A stretch of DNA of 64,000 bases from Planctomycetota bacterium. Its GTDB lineage: Bacteria; Planctomycetota; Phycisphaerae; WQYP01. Below, piece after piece: positions 1 to 8,797 of the stretch. Under the pieces are notes generated by a model. The model had not been told where the DNA came from. It did not search any database and saw only the letters and a program-made list of their open reading frames with translations. The stretch covers positions 1-64,000 of the forward strand of contig JAKAEB010000006.1 of NCBI GenBank assembly GCA_021818445.1. Reading direction: 5' to 3'. A program made the position numbers and the translations under genes. The first letter of the stretch is position 1. Every line of letters begins with the position of its first letter.

Positions 1-2596
1 CGATCTCGATAAGTTTTGCAGTATTATAACTGACATCTTCAGCCTCGACGTGCTGCCCCTTGTGCGAGGTGAAAGCATATATTTCGCTCACATGCAGTTG
101 ATGTTTTTTCCGTCCCGACAGCATAACCCGCAAAACCGGGGCTGAGAGCTGACTTTTGCGCCTTGGCTGTCCTACCAGTTTGGCGACAACATGTGAAAAA
201 AACGTGGCTTCGCCGCGTTTGTTGCGAAAGTACATTCGCCCTTTCCAATTGACCAGCAAATTCGTCGCGGCTTGTCCATGCGTATGACTGGCAAGATGCA
301 ACTGGCCAGCTTCGGGGATGTTCAAATCTTGACTATCACCATTGAGTTCAATTTTCTGGCTGGCTATCCAATTATCCTCTTCCGCGATGCGGGCCGGCGT
401 ACCCGTTGCGATGTTGCCGGTCAGGCTAGCCAGTTTGGTGTTTCGATCGCCGCGTAAATCAGAGCAGGTTGCCCGGATGGGTTGTACCCCGCCTGAAATG
501 GTCAGGGAGACGTGTTGCCATGCGTGGAACCTGCCAACCGTGAAATGGCTGCCCGAGAGCAAAGCGCTGGTCGCGGGCTTGGCGGCGGGAGAAATAGAAC
601 GATTAGCATCCTGAATGGCGGCACGGAGGTATTGGGCCTGAAGGTGATATACCCGAGACGAGTTGCCAAGTCCGGAAGTCGCCGATCTGCCCCCACCACC
701 GAACCCGTGGCTTGAGGCATTCGGCAACTGATGGAAGACCAAATCCACACCACCGACGGCGTATAGTTTGGATGGTTGACGGGTTTGACTCCGAGGGTTG
801 ATGGCGGTGGAGAGCACCAGCCGATTGGCGGCGAGTGTGTCATACCGGCGAACTTTGTTGGCTGGCCTGGCCAACTTTGGGCCGACGGCCGATCTGAGCC
901 GAACATTTCCCCGTGCAGTAAATTGGCGCAGCGTGGCACTTCCTCCCTTGCCGGCATCGAAGGTGGCATGCATAGCGTGTGCCTTGAGACGAAAAAGCGC
1001 GTTATAGAATTCCGCATGACCAGAGAGTCGGAGCGATTTAATCCGCGATTTGCCACGGCTGGATTTCGCCATGGTAATTTGCATGCGATTTTGCCACGTT
1101 CCGCGCCACGGATTCCGGTTTGACTTTTTCTGCGTATACAGTGCCTGGCCCGGGCCGGTCAGGGTGATTCGGCCCGAATTAGAGCGGTAAAGCAATTTAC
1201 GGCAGACAATGGTGCCGAATTGTGCGTCGACAAATTTAATCGGTGCCAATCCGGTGGCGTCCATTCGCAGGCGGCGTGTCGCCACATGGTACCGCACTAC
1301 GCTGGCGTAACCTACCCGCGTGCTTCCATCGTGCATGATGACCGGATCCTGGCTGCGGCCAAAAGCCTGAAGGATGACATCCTGTGAATTGGCCAGATCA
1401 ACATGGCGTGATCTGACCGGGCGGAGCACCAGCGAACCATCCCAGTGCACCACCAGATTTTTTCCTCCGGCGACCGGCACGTTGTGCCGCATCTTCTGCG
1501 GCTGTCCAGAAATCGGAGCGGTAATCGGACCGGCATTTTTTGCGATGGTTGGGTGCGGTCCCGGTGATAAGGAATGCGTGGACTGGCCGATAGATGCCGG
1601 GCGTGTGGTGGCCATGTGACTGCCATTGGTCATGGTGCCACCGGTGCGACGCGCCGACGAAAAATAGAGCCGCAATCGATGTGCGGCCAGAGTTTGCGCC
1701 CCAATCTTGACCCTGACTTTTTCCGTGAAAACCAGCCCATACACCGAGCCGGACAGGGGCGATCGGGCGGGCGCGGCCAACGATGGCAATGTGGTAGCGT
1801 TGGGAGCACGTTTGGGTGATGATTTTCGACTGATCTTGCGGTGCGGCTGGGCAGACGGTGTACCGGCAGCGAGCGGCTTGCTGGTGGATATTTTTTTCGT
1901 ACCCGAAGGCCGACTTGGCGCTGCCGCCGTGGAACCCGCCGCGTTGATATTTTTCATTACCAGATAGTCGCCATGGGCAATTTGAAGGTAATCGAGTTTT
2001 TTGGTGGCGACGTTGAGTTCGCAGGTCAGACGACGTCCGGAAAATGCCAACCTGTCGCTGTGCACCAGCACACTTCCCCGGCTGGTGAGCAGCCCCTGCT
2101 GGTAATTGAAATGTATTGGCCGACCGAGCGTGATACGGAACTGCCCTTTCCGCCGATGAACGGCCCCCTTGACGAAGGTATCTACCGGACCAACTGTAAT
2201 CGTCACATGGCCGAAAAGGCGGCCTTTGCGCGGGTAAACATGATTGGAAAGCGGCCCACCGAGTTGATCGACGGAAACATCGCCGTAATCGCTGGTGACC
2301 AGTATGGCGTTGTTGCGGCCGCTGTAAAACTTCATGCGTGGTTTGACGAGATGATATTCGCCGTGGCCCTTGGGGATGGCCCGGCGAAAACGGAGCACGT
2401 AGAGCAAACGACCATTTTTGGCGCGATCGACCAGGACGAGATTTGATCCGCCGGTGCCGGAGGGAATGGCGACGGGTTTCAGGCGATGACCGGTCAGGGT
2501 CGCCGGCGAAGCGAAGAATTGCGTTTTGATCCACAAAAACGCCCCCACCATGAAGGCAAGGCTGACGATATAGATAATCAGGCGTCTACCGACCAT
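1..2596 (-). CDS. LptC/OstA-like lipopolysaccharide-export protein, giant form (partial, 3' end outside window)
   Basis: I read this frame codon by codon. It is open from ATG 2596 to base 2, at least 865 residues, with no stop, so it leaves the window on the left. It starts with one N-terminal membrane anchor (about residues 6-25, after MVGRRLI), then a beta-rich region resembling LptC, then a Ser/Ala/Pro/Lys linker at about residues 222-283, then long OstA/LptA-like beta-strand sequence. LptC and LptA carry LPS across the periplasm and are normally below 200 residues each. A single chain this long suggests fused or repeated OstA modules. It lies 47 bp downstream of kdsC in the classical order kdsD-kdsC-lptC. 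The function rests on this context and general sequence character rather than a sharp motif. Long open frames inside it on other frames are shadows. Confidence 0.7.
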   Translation of the reverse strand, partial: MVGRRLIIYIVSLAFMVGAFLWIKTQFFASPATLTGHRLKPVAIPSGTGGSNLVLVDRAKNGRLLYVLRFRRAIPKGHGEYHLVKPRMKFYSGRNNAILVTSDYGDVSVDQLGGPLSNHVYPRKGRLFGHVTITVGPVDTFVKGAVHRRKGQFRITLGRPIHFNYQQGLLTSRGSVLVHSDRLAFSGRRLTCELNVATKKLDYLQIAHGDYLVMKNINAAGSTAAAPSRPSGTKKISTSKPLAAGTPSAQPHRKISRKSSPKRAPNATTLPSLAAPARSPLSGSVYGLVFTEKVRVKIGAQTLAAHRLRLYFSSARRTGGTMTNGSHMATTRPASIGQSTHSLSPGPHPTIAKNAGPITAPISGQPQKMRHNVPVAGGKNLVVHWDGSLVLRPVRSRHVDLANSQDVILQAFGRSQDPVIMHDGSTRVGYASVVRYHVATRRLRMDATGLAPIKFVDAQFGTIVCRKLLYRSNSGRITLTGPGQALYTQKKSNRNPWRGTWQNRMQITMAKSSRGKSRIKSLRLSGHAEFYNALFRLKAHAMHATFDAGKGGSATLRQFTARGNVRLRSAVGPKLARPANKVRRYDTLAANRLVLSTAINPRSQTRQPSKLYAVGGVDLVFHQLPNASSHGFGGGGRSATSGLGNSSRVYHLQAQYLRAAIQDANRSISPAAKPATSALLSGSHFTVGRFHAWQHVSLTISGGVQPIRATCSDLRGDRNTKLASLTGNIATGTPARIAEEDNWIASQKIELNGDSQDLNIPEAGQLHLASHTHGQAATNLLVNWKGRMYFRNKRGEATFFSHVVAKLVGQPRRKSQLSAPVLRVMLSGRKKHQLHVSEIYAFTSHKGQHVEAEDVSYNTAKLIEI

Positions 2597-2643
2597 GCGG
2601 CACAATCATCCAATAAAAATATATTTTAACCGTCTGTTTCATG

Positions 2644-3180
2644 TCAGCGGTAGCGAGCCAGCGCCTGATCCCACAAATTCATCGATTTGCATAGCCACTC
2701 AATGGCATCGCGCACGGCTCCATGCCCACCGGCGAAGCGTGTGACGTAACGAGCCTCCGCCTTGACTTCATCGACCGCGTCGGCGACCGCTATCGGCACG
2801 CCGCAACGTCGCATCACGGGCAAATCGGGGAGGTCATCGCCAATATACGCGACTTGCTGGGCATCAAAGCCCAATTGCTGAAGCAGGTCATCGAATATCT
2901 CGAGTTTATTTGACACATTCTGATACACGTATTGAATGCCGAGTTCCTCCGCCCGGTGCTGAACGACAAGACTTTCCTTGCCGGTGATGATCGCCACCTG
3001 CCGATTGAGTCTTCGCCAGATGACAATTCCCGATCCGTCGCGTACGTGAAAGCGTTTGATCTGCTGGCCGCTGTCATCACGAATAATGCCTCCATCGGTC
3101 AATACGCCGTCCACATCCAGAATCAACAATTGCACTTCTGGCGTGATGAGTTCATAACCGGGCCGGGCCAATTCATTCAT
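2644..3180 (-). CDS. kdsC: 3-deoxy-D-manno-octulosonate 8-phosphate phosphatase (HAD family)
   Basis: Hydrolyses Kdo-8-phosphate to Kdo, the inner-core sugar of lipopolysaccharide, in the cytoplasm. The protein has HAD motif I DVDGVLTDG near the N-terminus, the ITGKES motif II region, and the acidic motif IYIGDDLPDLPVM-like stretch with GDD. At 178 residues it has the usual length of this small tetrameric family. The frame could begin at TTG 3216, overlapping the kdsD stop. ATG 3180 is preferred because AGGAG lies 11 bases upstream and the protein then starts MNELARPG. It follows kdsD directly and almost certainly shares its transcript. Confidence 0.92.
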   Translation of the reverse strand: MNELARPGYELITPEVQLLILDVDGVLTDGGIIRDDSGQQIKRFHVRDGSGIVIWRRLNRQVAIITGKESLVVQHRAEELGIQYVYQNVSNKLEIFDDLLQQLGFDAQQVAYIGDDLPDLPVMRRCGVPIAVADAVDEVKAEARYVTRFAGGHGAVRDAIEWLCKSMNLWDQALARYR

Positions 3181-3212
3181 TTTTTGTCTGACTCCTGTTG
3201 AAACAAACGCAA

Positions 3213-4226
3213 TCAATCCACAATTCGGGAACTGACCAAATCCTGTACATCAATCATACCGACCGGCTTGCCCGATCGGTCGACCACGGGCAATTCATCG
3301 ATGCGATACCGATTCATCAATTCCAGTGCCTCGCTGGCAAGACGATCCGGCTCAATACATTTGGGACGGCGCGTCATAATTGTGACCAGGGGAACGTTGA
3401 GGACGGTTTCGTGCTCCGCAATGCGCCGGCGAATATCCGCGTCGGTCAAAATGCCTGAAAGCTGACCCTGCCCATTGACGATCATCAACGCCCCCGCCCG
3501 GCGTCCGGCGGAATGTTCCGTGGCCAGCGCCTGCCGGAGGGTTTGGTTCTCATCCACAACCACCAGATTTTCTCCAGCGCGAAAGCTCATGATATCGGAT
3601 ACGCGCATCAATTTGCGGCCCAGTGAACCGGCCGGATGAAACGCGGCAAAATCGGCCGCTGAAAAATTTCGCCGCGCCATGACCCCCAGCACAAGGGCGT
3701 CGGCCGCTGCATTCATGCACGCAACACTGGTGGTTGGTGCAAGCCGCAGCGGACAGGCCTCTTCGATGGCACCGAGTTCAATGGTCATATCGGCCAGCCG
3801 CCCGATGGAACTGGTGCGGCTTGATGTTATGGCGATGGTTGATACGGCACTGCGTTTGACGGAATCCATCAGACGCAACAGTTCTTCCGTTTCGCCGCCA
3901 TAGGAAAGTATCAACATCACATCGCCGCGCCGCACCCGCCCCAAGTCGCCATGCAGTGCCTCGACCGGATGCAGAAAATGCGACGGCGTGCCGGTGCTTG
4001 CGAAACTGGCACTGATCCGCTGGCCTGCTAAGCCGGATTTTCCAATTCCCGTCACGACCAGCAGCCCGGGCAACTCCGGCCCGGTGTGGGTTAAAATTAA
4101 CTCGATGGCCTTCGGCACCGCATCATCAAGCCGATCGACAAGCTGGAGAAGCGCATCGGCTTCAGATCGCACTACCTGCCGCGCATCGATAAGTAACTGT
4201 TGGGTGTCCACCACCGCGTTCATCAT
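3213..4226 (-). CDS. kdsD: D-arabinose-5-phosphate isomerase (SIS + two CBS domains)
   Basis: Interconverts ribulose-5-phosphate and arabinose-5-phosphate, the first committed step to Kdo. The N-terminal SIS domain (about residues 30-190) contains VVTGIGKSGLAGQ and LSYGGETEE, typical of KdsD. A CBS pair follows (about 210-335), with DIMSF and ITMTRRPKCIEPD-type starts. The length of 337 matches the family. Two adjacent ATGs (4226 and 4223) make the exact start uncertain. It is the first gene of the leftward kdsD-kdsC-LptC-like set and is divergent from the GH29 gene, with a 147-bp gap between them that must hold both promoters. Confidence 0.93.
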   Translation of the reverse strand: MMNAVVDTQQLLIDARQVVRSEADALLQLVDRLDDAVPKAIELILTHTGPELPGLLVVTGIGKSGLAGQRISASFASTGTPSHFLHPVEALHGDLGRVRRGDVMLILSYGGETEELLRLMDSVKRSAVSTIAITSSRTSSIGRLADMTIELGAIEEACPLRLAPTTSVACMNAAADALVLGVMARRNFSAADFAAFHPAGSLGRKLMRVSDIMSFRAGENLVVVDENQTLRQALATEHSAGRRAGALMIVNGQGQLSGILTDADIRRRIAEHETVLNVPLVTIMTRRPKCIEPDRLASEALELMNRYRIDELPVVDRSGKPVGMIDVQDLVSSRIVD

Positions 4227-4373
4227 TCATTTACAATAAGGGATGATCCTTAGGGCGTAAAACGTTCGCCTCGGGACTGATGTAGTGGCGGCTGACATTG
4301 AGTGCCGTGGGCGGTTAATTTCGGTTATGCTCCCGCATGATTTTTTGCCGTCTGATTTGAGGTGGAATTGGCC

Positions 4374-5759
4374 ATGATTCAGTTGCAGAGTTTCCGTAGA
4401 GTGCGACTCCCGGGGCTTTTTGCTCTGATTATCTGCTGTGCGGTATCGCATGCTTTCGCTCACCGCAAGCACACCGCCGATATGGGCTGGTGGAAAAAGG
4501 CCCGTTTCGGCATGTTTATTCATTGGGGCTTGTACAGTCAGGCCGCGGGCTATTGGCATGGCAAGCCGGTTCATGGTGCCGGTGAGTGGATCATGACCGA
4601 AGCCCATATTCGGCGCGGGCCCTATGCCAAACTCGCACAGCATTTTGATCCGGTCAAATTTAATGCCGACGCGTGGGTTCGTCTGGCCAAGGCGGCCGGC
4701 ATGAAATATCTGGTTATCACGGCCATGCACCATGAAGGGTTTTGCATGTTCCCCACCAAGGCCACTCACTATAACATTGTAGATGATACGCCGTGGGGTA
4801 AAGACCCGTTGGCCATGCTGGACGCTGCATGCCATAAATATGGGTTGCGATTTTGCACCTATTACTCGGTTGAAAATTGGCATAGTCGATACCAGTTGCC
4901 GCACCGTTGGAATCACGGTCATCCCACTTATTTTCCCACGCGATTTGCGCCAGGCGGCGCGAAACCTTACCTCGCCTATATGAAGCGCCAACTGGGTGAA
5001 TTAATCCGTCAATATCACCCATCCCTGATCTGGTTTGATAATTCGGTTATCAAATCGTGGCGAACGCCGAAGGGCAAATACGTCCCCGGCTGGACACCTG
5101 CCGATGCGATTGAGATTTGGGATTATGTCCGGAAACTCGACCCCACCGTGATCATGAATAACCGTCTGGAGGCTTGGGTTCATCTCAAAGGGTACGGCGA
5201 TTATCAAACGCCGGAACAATTCGTCCCGCGTGGCGGATACCCCGGTCCATGGGAAACGTGCATGACTATCAACAACACATGGGGCTATAAGCGCCATGAC
5301 AACCAATGGAAGTCGGCAAGAGTATTAATCCTTGATTTAATCCGCTGCGCCGCCGGTGGCGGAAATTTTTTATTAAATGTCGGCCCTACTGGCAAGGGCG
5401 TAATTCCCGCGCCTGAGGCAGCACGCCTGCGAACCATCGGCGCGTGGCTCAAAGTGAACGGAGATGCGATTTACGGTTCACACCGATCTCCATTTGGCAA
5501 AGCCAAACTACCCTTCGGCTACGCCACGCAAAAACCGGGAAAGCTATATTTGGAAATTGTCCATTGGCCACGCGATGGCCACCTCCTGCTACCCATAAAA
5601 AACAAGGTTCTGGCTGCATTTTCTCTGGGAGATACCAGTCTGCATTATGCACTCAAACAGACATCACATGGGCCGATGGTAATTTTGCCCGCACAGCGAC
5701 CATCTCCTTTGCCGAGCGTGGTAGAGGTGCAGATAAGCGGTGCGGTTATCCCACGGTAA
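4374..5759 (+). CDS. Secreted alpha-L-fucosidase, GH29
   Basis: Retaining exo-enzyme that removes terminal alpha-L-fucose from glycans. A Sec signal peptide (hydrophobic LFALIICCAVSHAFA, cleavage near residue 30) precedes the TIM barrel, which opens with WWKKARFGMFIHWGLYS, a hallmark of GH29. The motif LIWFDNSV gives the likely nucleophile Asp222, numbered from ATG 4374. LVITAMHHEGF and LLNVGPTGKG are further family motifs. ATG 4374 is chosen over the in-frame GTG 4362 because GAGGTGG lies 8-9 bases before it. At 461 residues it fits bacterial GH29. It is a single gene with no obvious operon partner. Fucose release fits pectin or xyloglucan side chains; the natural substrate is inferred. Confidence 0.93.
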   Translation: MIQLQSFRRVRLPGLFALIICCAVSHAFAHRKHTADMGWWKKARFGMFIHWGLYSQAAGYWHGKPVHGAGEWIMTEAHIRRGPYAKLAQHFDPVKFNADAWVRLAKAAGMKYLVITAMHHEGFCMFPTKATHYNIVDDTPWGKDPLAMLDAACHKYGLRFCTYYSVENWHSRYQLPHRWNHGHPTYFPTRFAPGGAKPYLAYMKRQLGELIRQYHPSLIWFDNSVIKSWRTPKGKYVPGWTPADAIEIWDYVRKLDPTVIMNNRLEAWVHLKGYGDYQTPEQFVPRGGYPGPWETCMTINNTWGYKRHDNQWKSARVLILDLIRCAAGGGNFLLNVGPTGKGVIPAPEAARLRTIGAWLKVNGDAIYGSHRSPFGKAKLPFGYATQKPGKLYLEIVHWPRDGHLLLPIKNKVLAAFSLGDTSLHYALKQTSHGPMVILPAQRPSPLPSVVEVQISGAVIPR

Positions 5760-5936
5760 ATCCGGTGGTGCCCAACAGGCTCTGAGGCCCCCGCCGTGGG
5801 AACGGCTTCGGTAGAAACTCCAGTCGACGCCAGCTACTATGGATTGGCCAGATCGGTCGTGCAATGGCATGGTCGAATAATACGGCAGCGAAATTTTCAC
5901 CGGGATTGAATTTTGAATACGCCTCTCACCCACGAA

Positions 5937-7196
5937 ATGGACGACAAGCGGCGCGACCGGATTACATTGCTTTTGGCAGTCATTTCCTGCTTCACGGTGA
6001 TGAACATTTATTACAACCAGCCGTTGCTGGCGCTTATAGGGCACAGTTTTGGCGTATCGGTGACTACGGCAAGTTCCATACCATCGCTGACGCAATTGGG
6101 GTTTGGACTGGGCATCGTGCTGTTTGTGCCGTTGGGCGACACCATCGACCGCCGCTGGCTGATTTTAATTAAATTGCTGGTTGTTTCCGGCCTGCTGCTG
6201 CTGGTGGGCTTGGCACCGAACCTGATATTTCTGGCGATTTTCAGTTTTCTCCTTGGGGTGTTTACGGTGATTCCGCAGGTGTCGATACCGTTTGCGGCGC
6301 AACTTGCGCCACCAAACAAGCGAGGTCGCACCATCGGCATTGTGATGTCCGGTATTTTTGCGGGTATTCTCATTTCCAGGGCGCTTTCGGGTGCGACGGG
6401 AAATTGGCTGGGATGGCGGGCCATATTTTTTGCGGCATCGGTTCTTATGTTGATACTCGCGGCCGTCGTGGCGAGATATTTGCCGCATTCCGGGCGATCA
6501 ACCCAACTCAACTACTGGCAAGTTCTGCAGTCGTTGCCCGGCATTTTGCGGCGGGAGCCGGTGATTCAGGCGGCGTGTGTGACGGGTGCATTTTTGTTCT
6601 GCGTGTTCAGCGTATTTTGGAGCACACTGGCCTTTGTACTGGCAGCCCCCCCCTTCCACGATGGACCATGGGTGGCGGGCATATTAGGGTTAGTAGGGAT
6701 CACAGGCTCGGCAGCGGCTCCGATTGTCGGACGGCTGGCCGATCGAAAGGGTCCGGCATTTACATTGGGCGTGTCAATCGTAATAGCGGGCGTTTCATCG
6801 ATGGTACTGGTGTTGTTTGGCAAGTCGATGCCAGGTCTTATCGCAAGCTTGATCCTGCTGGACTTAGGCGTGCAGGCAGGATTGGTTTCCAATCAGACGC
6901 GTATATATTCGGTTCTCCCAGCGGCTTACAACAGCCGGGTCAACACCATATTTATGTCGAGCTATTTCACCGGCGGGGCAGTTGGCTCAGTGCTTGGTGG
7001 TGCTGTTTGGGATCAGTTCCCCAGTCATACGGCGCTGGGTTGGCTTTCGGCGGCGCTTATGATCCTCGCCTTTTTATTGCACATCGGGCTGCAGCGTCGC
7101 ATCAGGGCGGCGGCTTGGGTGCCTGAGGTGGCGGCTGATCAGGCGATGAGTCCACCACCGAAGACGCTGGAAGTTCAATCGGAATCATCAAGGTAA
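5937..7196 (+). CDS. MFS transporter, YnfM/AraJ-like drug or sugar exporter type
   Basis: Twelve-helix major facilitator protein of the inner membrane, about 419 residues. Visible family features are NIYYNQPLLALIG in helix 1, the loop-2-3 motif with PLGDTIDRR, and PPNKRGRTIGIVMSG at the cytoplasmic start of helix 4-5, which together resemble the YnfM/AraJ branch. The substrate cannot be told from sequence. An in-frame TTG at 5913 could add eight residues. ATG 5937 gives a normal N-terminus (MDDKRRDRIT), although neither has a strong SD. Its last 95 bases overlap, tail to tail, the 3' end of the histidine kinase gene on the other strand. Confidence 0.87.
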   Translation: MDDKRRDRITLLLAVISCFTVMNIYYNQPLLALIGHSFGVSVTTASSIPSLTQLGFGLGIVLFVPLGDTIDRRWLILIKLLVVSGLLLLVGLAPNLIFLAIFSFLLGVFTVIPQVSIPFAAQLAPPNKRGRTIGIVMSGIFAGILISRALSGATGNWLGWRAIFFAASVLMLILAAVVARYLPHSGRSTQLNYWQVLQSLPGILRREPVIQAACVTGAFLFCVFSVFWSTLAFVLAAPPFHDGPWVAGILGLVGITGSAAAPIVGRLADRKGPAFTLGVSIVIAGVSSMVLVLFGKSMPGLIASLILLDLGVQAGLVSNQTRIYSVLPAAYNSRVNTIFMSSYFTGGAVGSVLGGAVWDQFPSHTALGWLSAALMILAFLLHIGLQRRIRAAAWVPEVAADQAMSPPPKTLEVQSESSR

Positions 7197-8775
7197 AAGT
7201 CGCCCCGTGACCGACGGCACTCACCAACGTAATCCGCCCCCCCATCATGGTGGCCAGTTCCCGGCTGATGGCAAGGCCCAGTCCAGTTCCGCCATGCTGT
7301 TTGGTCACCGAGGCATCAACCTGATGAAATTTTTCAAATATGCTTTCCTGCTGATCGGGGGCGATTCCCGGCCCGGTGTCCGTAACGGAAATTGCAAGCG
7401 TTGCCGCATCGGCCATTTCAACGGTGACGCGGACGGAGCCGTCGGGCGGCGTAAATTTGATGCTGTTGGAGAGAAAATTGAACAAAATCTGCTGCAGGCG
7501 GGCGGCGTCCGTCGTCACCATGGGAATATTGCCATTGATGGTGAGGCTCATATGCAGATTTTTTTTATTGGACAGGGGCTTCATAAAATTAATAAGCGAT
7601 TCACAAATGTCCGGTGCCACAAGACGCTGTGGACGCAAAACCATCTTGCCTGCCTCAATTTTGGCCAGGTCGAGCAGATCGTTGATGAGTTCCAGGAGTT
7701 GCCGGGCACTGGATTGTATATTTTCTGCGTACCGGTTGAGTTTGGGTTCGCCGGTGATTTGATCGTTGGTCAGAAGTAAATCAGTAAAGCCGAGGATGGC
7801 GTTGAGCGGTGTGCGCAATTCGTGGGTGACGTTGGTTAAAAAATCCGTTTTAACCTTGTTAGCCTGATTCAAATCGACATTGCTTCGGGACAGTTCAATG
7901 AGGCGGGTATCCAGGCTGCGATTCGTTGCTTCAAGCTGGGTTTGCGATGCCTGCAGGGTACCGAGCATGTTGTTGAACGTTTCGGCAAGTTGTTCAAATT
8001 CATCGCCGGTGGATATGGCAGAACGGATATTCAGGTCGCCTTTGGATACTTTCTCCGCCGTGTTTCGTAAAACGCGCACAGGCTGAAGAATGAGCCGCGT
8101 GGTGATGAGATAAAAGACAATGATGGCCAGTGCCCCACCGATCAGCCCCGAAACAATGATGACGACACGATTGAGCAGCAGTTGGTCCTGATCGAGCTGC
8201 ACCGGCACTTTGGCCCGAATGACGGCAACCAGGGCCTTGGTGAGCGGTTTGATGGCAGCGTTTGGGATGGTGGCAGAGCTATATTTTCGTTGTGGAAACA
8301 GGTGTCGCCAGGCTTGGTGGCATTCAAGGCAGCTTCGGGTGGCGTAAATGCCGGTAACCTGATAGTAGACGGTCTTATGATTTGCCCCCCGGCCAACGTA
8401 GCCGTAATGGAGGCGGTGAGGATGACGGCGGAAGTAGCGCAGGGCCCGCGCCAAAACCGGGTCAGTCCCATGCAGTTCCGGGTGCCGATGAATGAGCGGG
8501 ATTACCACCGCAGGATTAAATGCCGCCGACTGGGTCAGCGGTCGGGGGCCCATGTCGTGGGCCGATGCCTGCCCTGCCAGCGGAATGGCGCGGTGAACAT
8601 TTCTTAAAGCCAGTGAGGTAAGTACACCGGCTTCATAAACCGGTTGGCGATTGGCCAACTGCTCCATTCGTAACCACGGTACCATGAGCGCGCCGGTGAT
8701 GATGATGACCACGGCGAAGCCAAACAACAATTGGCATTTGGCGGCAAGCGAGATAGATAGCTCACGTTTGGCCAT
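7102..8775 (-). CDS. Membrane sensor histidine kinase with c-type haem motif (DUF3365-like sensor, HAMP, HisKA, HATPase)
   Basis: Helix TM1 (about 14-36) is followed by a roughly 165-residue extracytoplasmic domain containing CLECH (Cys149, Cys152, His153), a CxxCH c-haem attachment motif as found in DUF3365/Tll0287-like sensors. TM2 (about 203-228) leads to HAMP, a coiled coil and HisKA with the phospho-acceptor His318 in THELRTPL. The ATPase lobe has DTGPGIAPDQ and GGTGLGLAISREL. The C-terminus is a short proline-rich tail that overlaps the MFS gene end. No response regulator is adjacent, so its partner is unknown. It lies 22 bp downstream of the 8-TM protein gene and is probably cotranscribed. 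The likely signal is redox state or a haem ligand (inference). Confidence 0.9.
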   Translation of the reverse strand: MAKRELSISLAAKCQLLFGFAVVIIITGALMVPWLRMEQLANRQPVYEAGVLTSLALRNVHRAIPLAGQASAHDMGPRPLTQSAAFNPAVVIPLIHRHPELHGTDPVLARALRYFRRHPHRLHYGYVGRGANHKTVYYQVTGIYATRSCLECHQAWRHLFPQRKYSSATIPNAAIKPLTKALVAVIRAKVPVQLDQDQLLLNRVVIIVSGLIGGALAIIVFYLITTRLILQPVRVLRNTAEKVSKGDLNIRSAISTGDEFEQLAETFNNMLGTLQASQTQLEATNRSLDTRLIELSRSNVDLNQANKVKTDFLTNVTHELRTPLNAILGFTDLLLTNDQITGEPKLNRYAENIQSSARQLLELINDLLDLAKIEAGKMVLRPQRLVAPDICESLINFMKPLSNKKNLHMSLTINGNIPMVTTDAARLQQILFNFLSNSIKFTPPDGSVRVTVEMADAATLAISVTDTGPGIAPDQQESIFEKFHQVDASVTKQHGGTGLGLAISRELATMMGGRITLVSAVGHGATFTLMIPIELPASSVVDSSPDQPPPQAPKPPP

Positions 8776-8797
8776 GAACGCCGATCCGCTCCATCAA

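Noticed and set aside
502-1056. 184-codon leftward frame
   Set aside because: Also lies in another frame of the giant envelope gene; composition looks random.
1398-2534. 378-codon leftward frame
   Set aside because: Shadow of the LptC/OstA-like gene, which is open in the neighbouring frame over the whole region and has a sensible anchor and start.
6404-7126. 240-codon frame inside the MFS gene
   Set aside because: Shadow in another frame; the MFS frame carries all helices and motifs.
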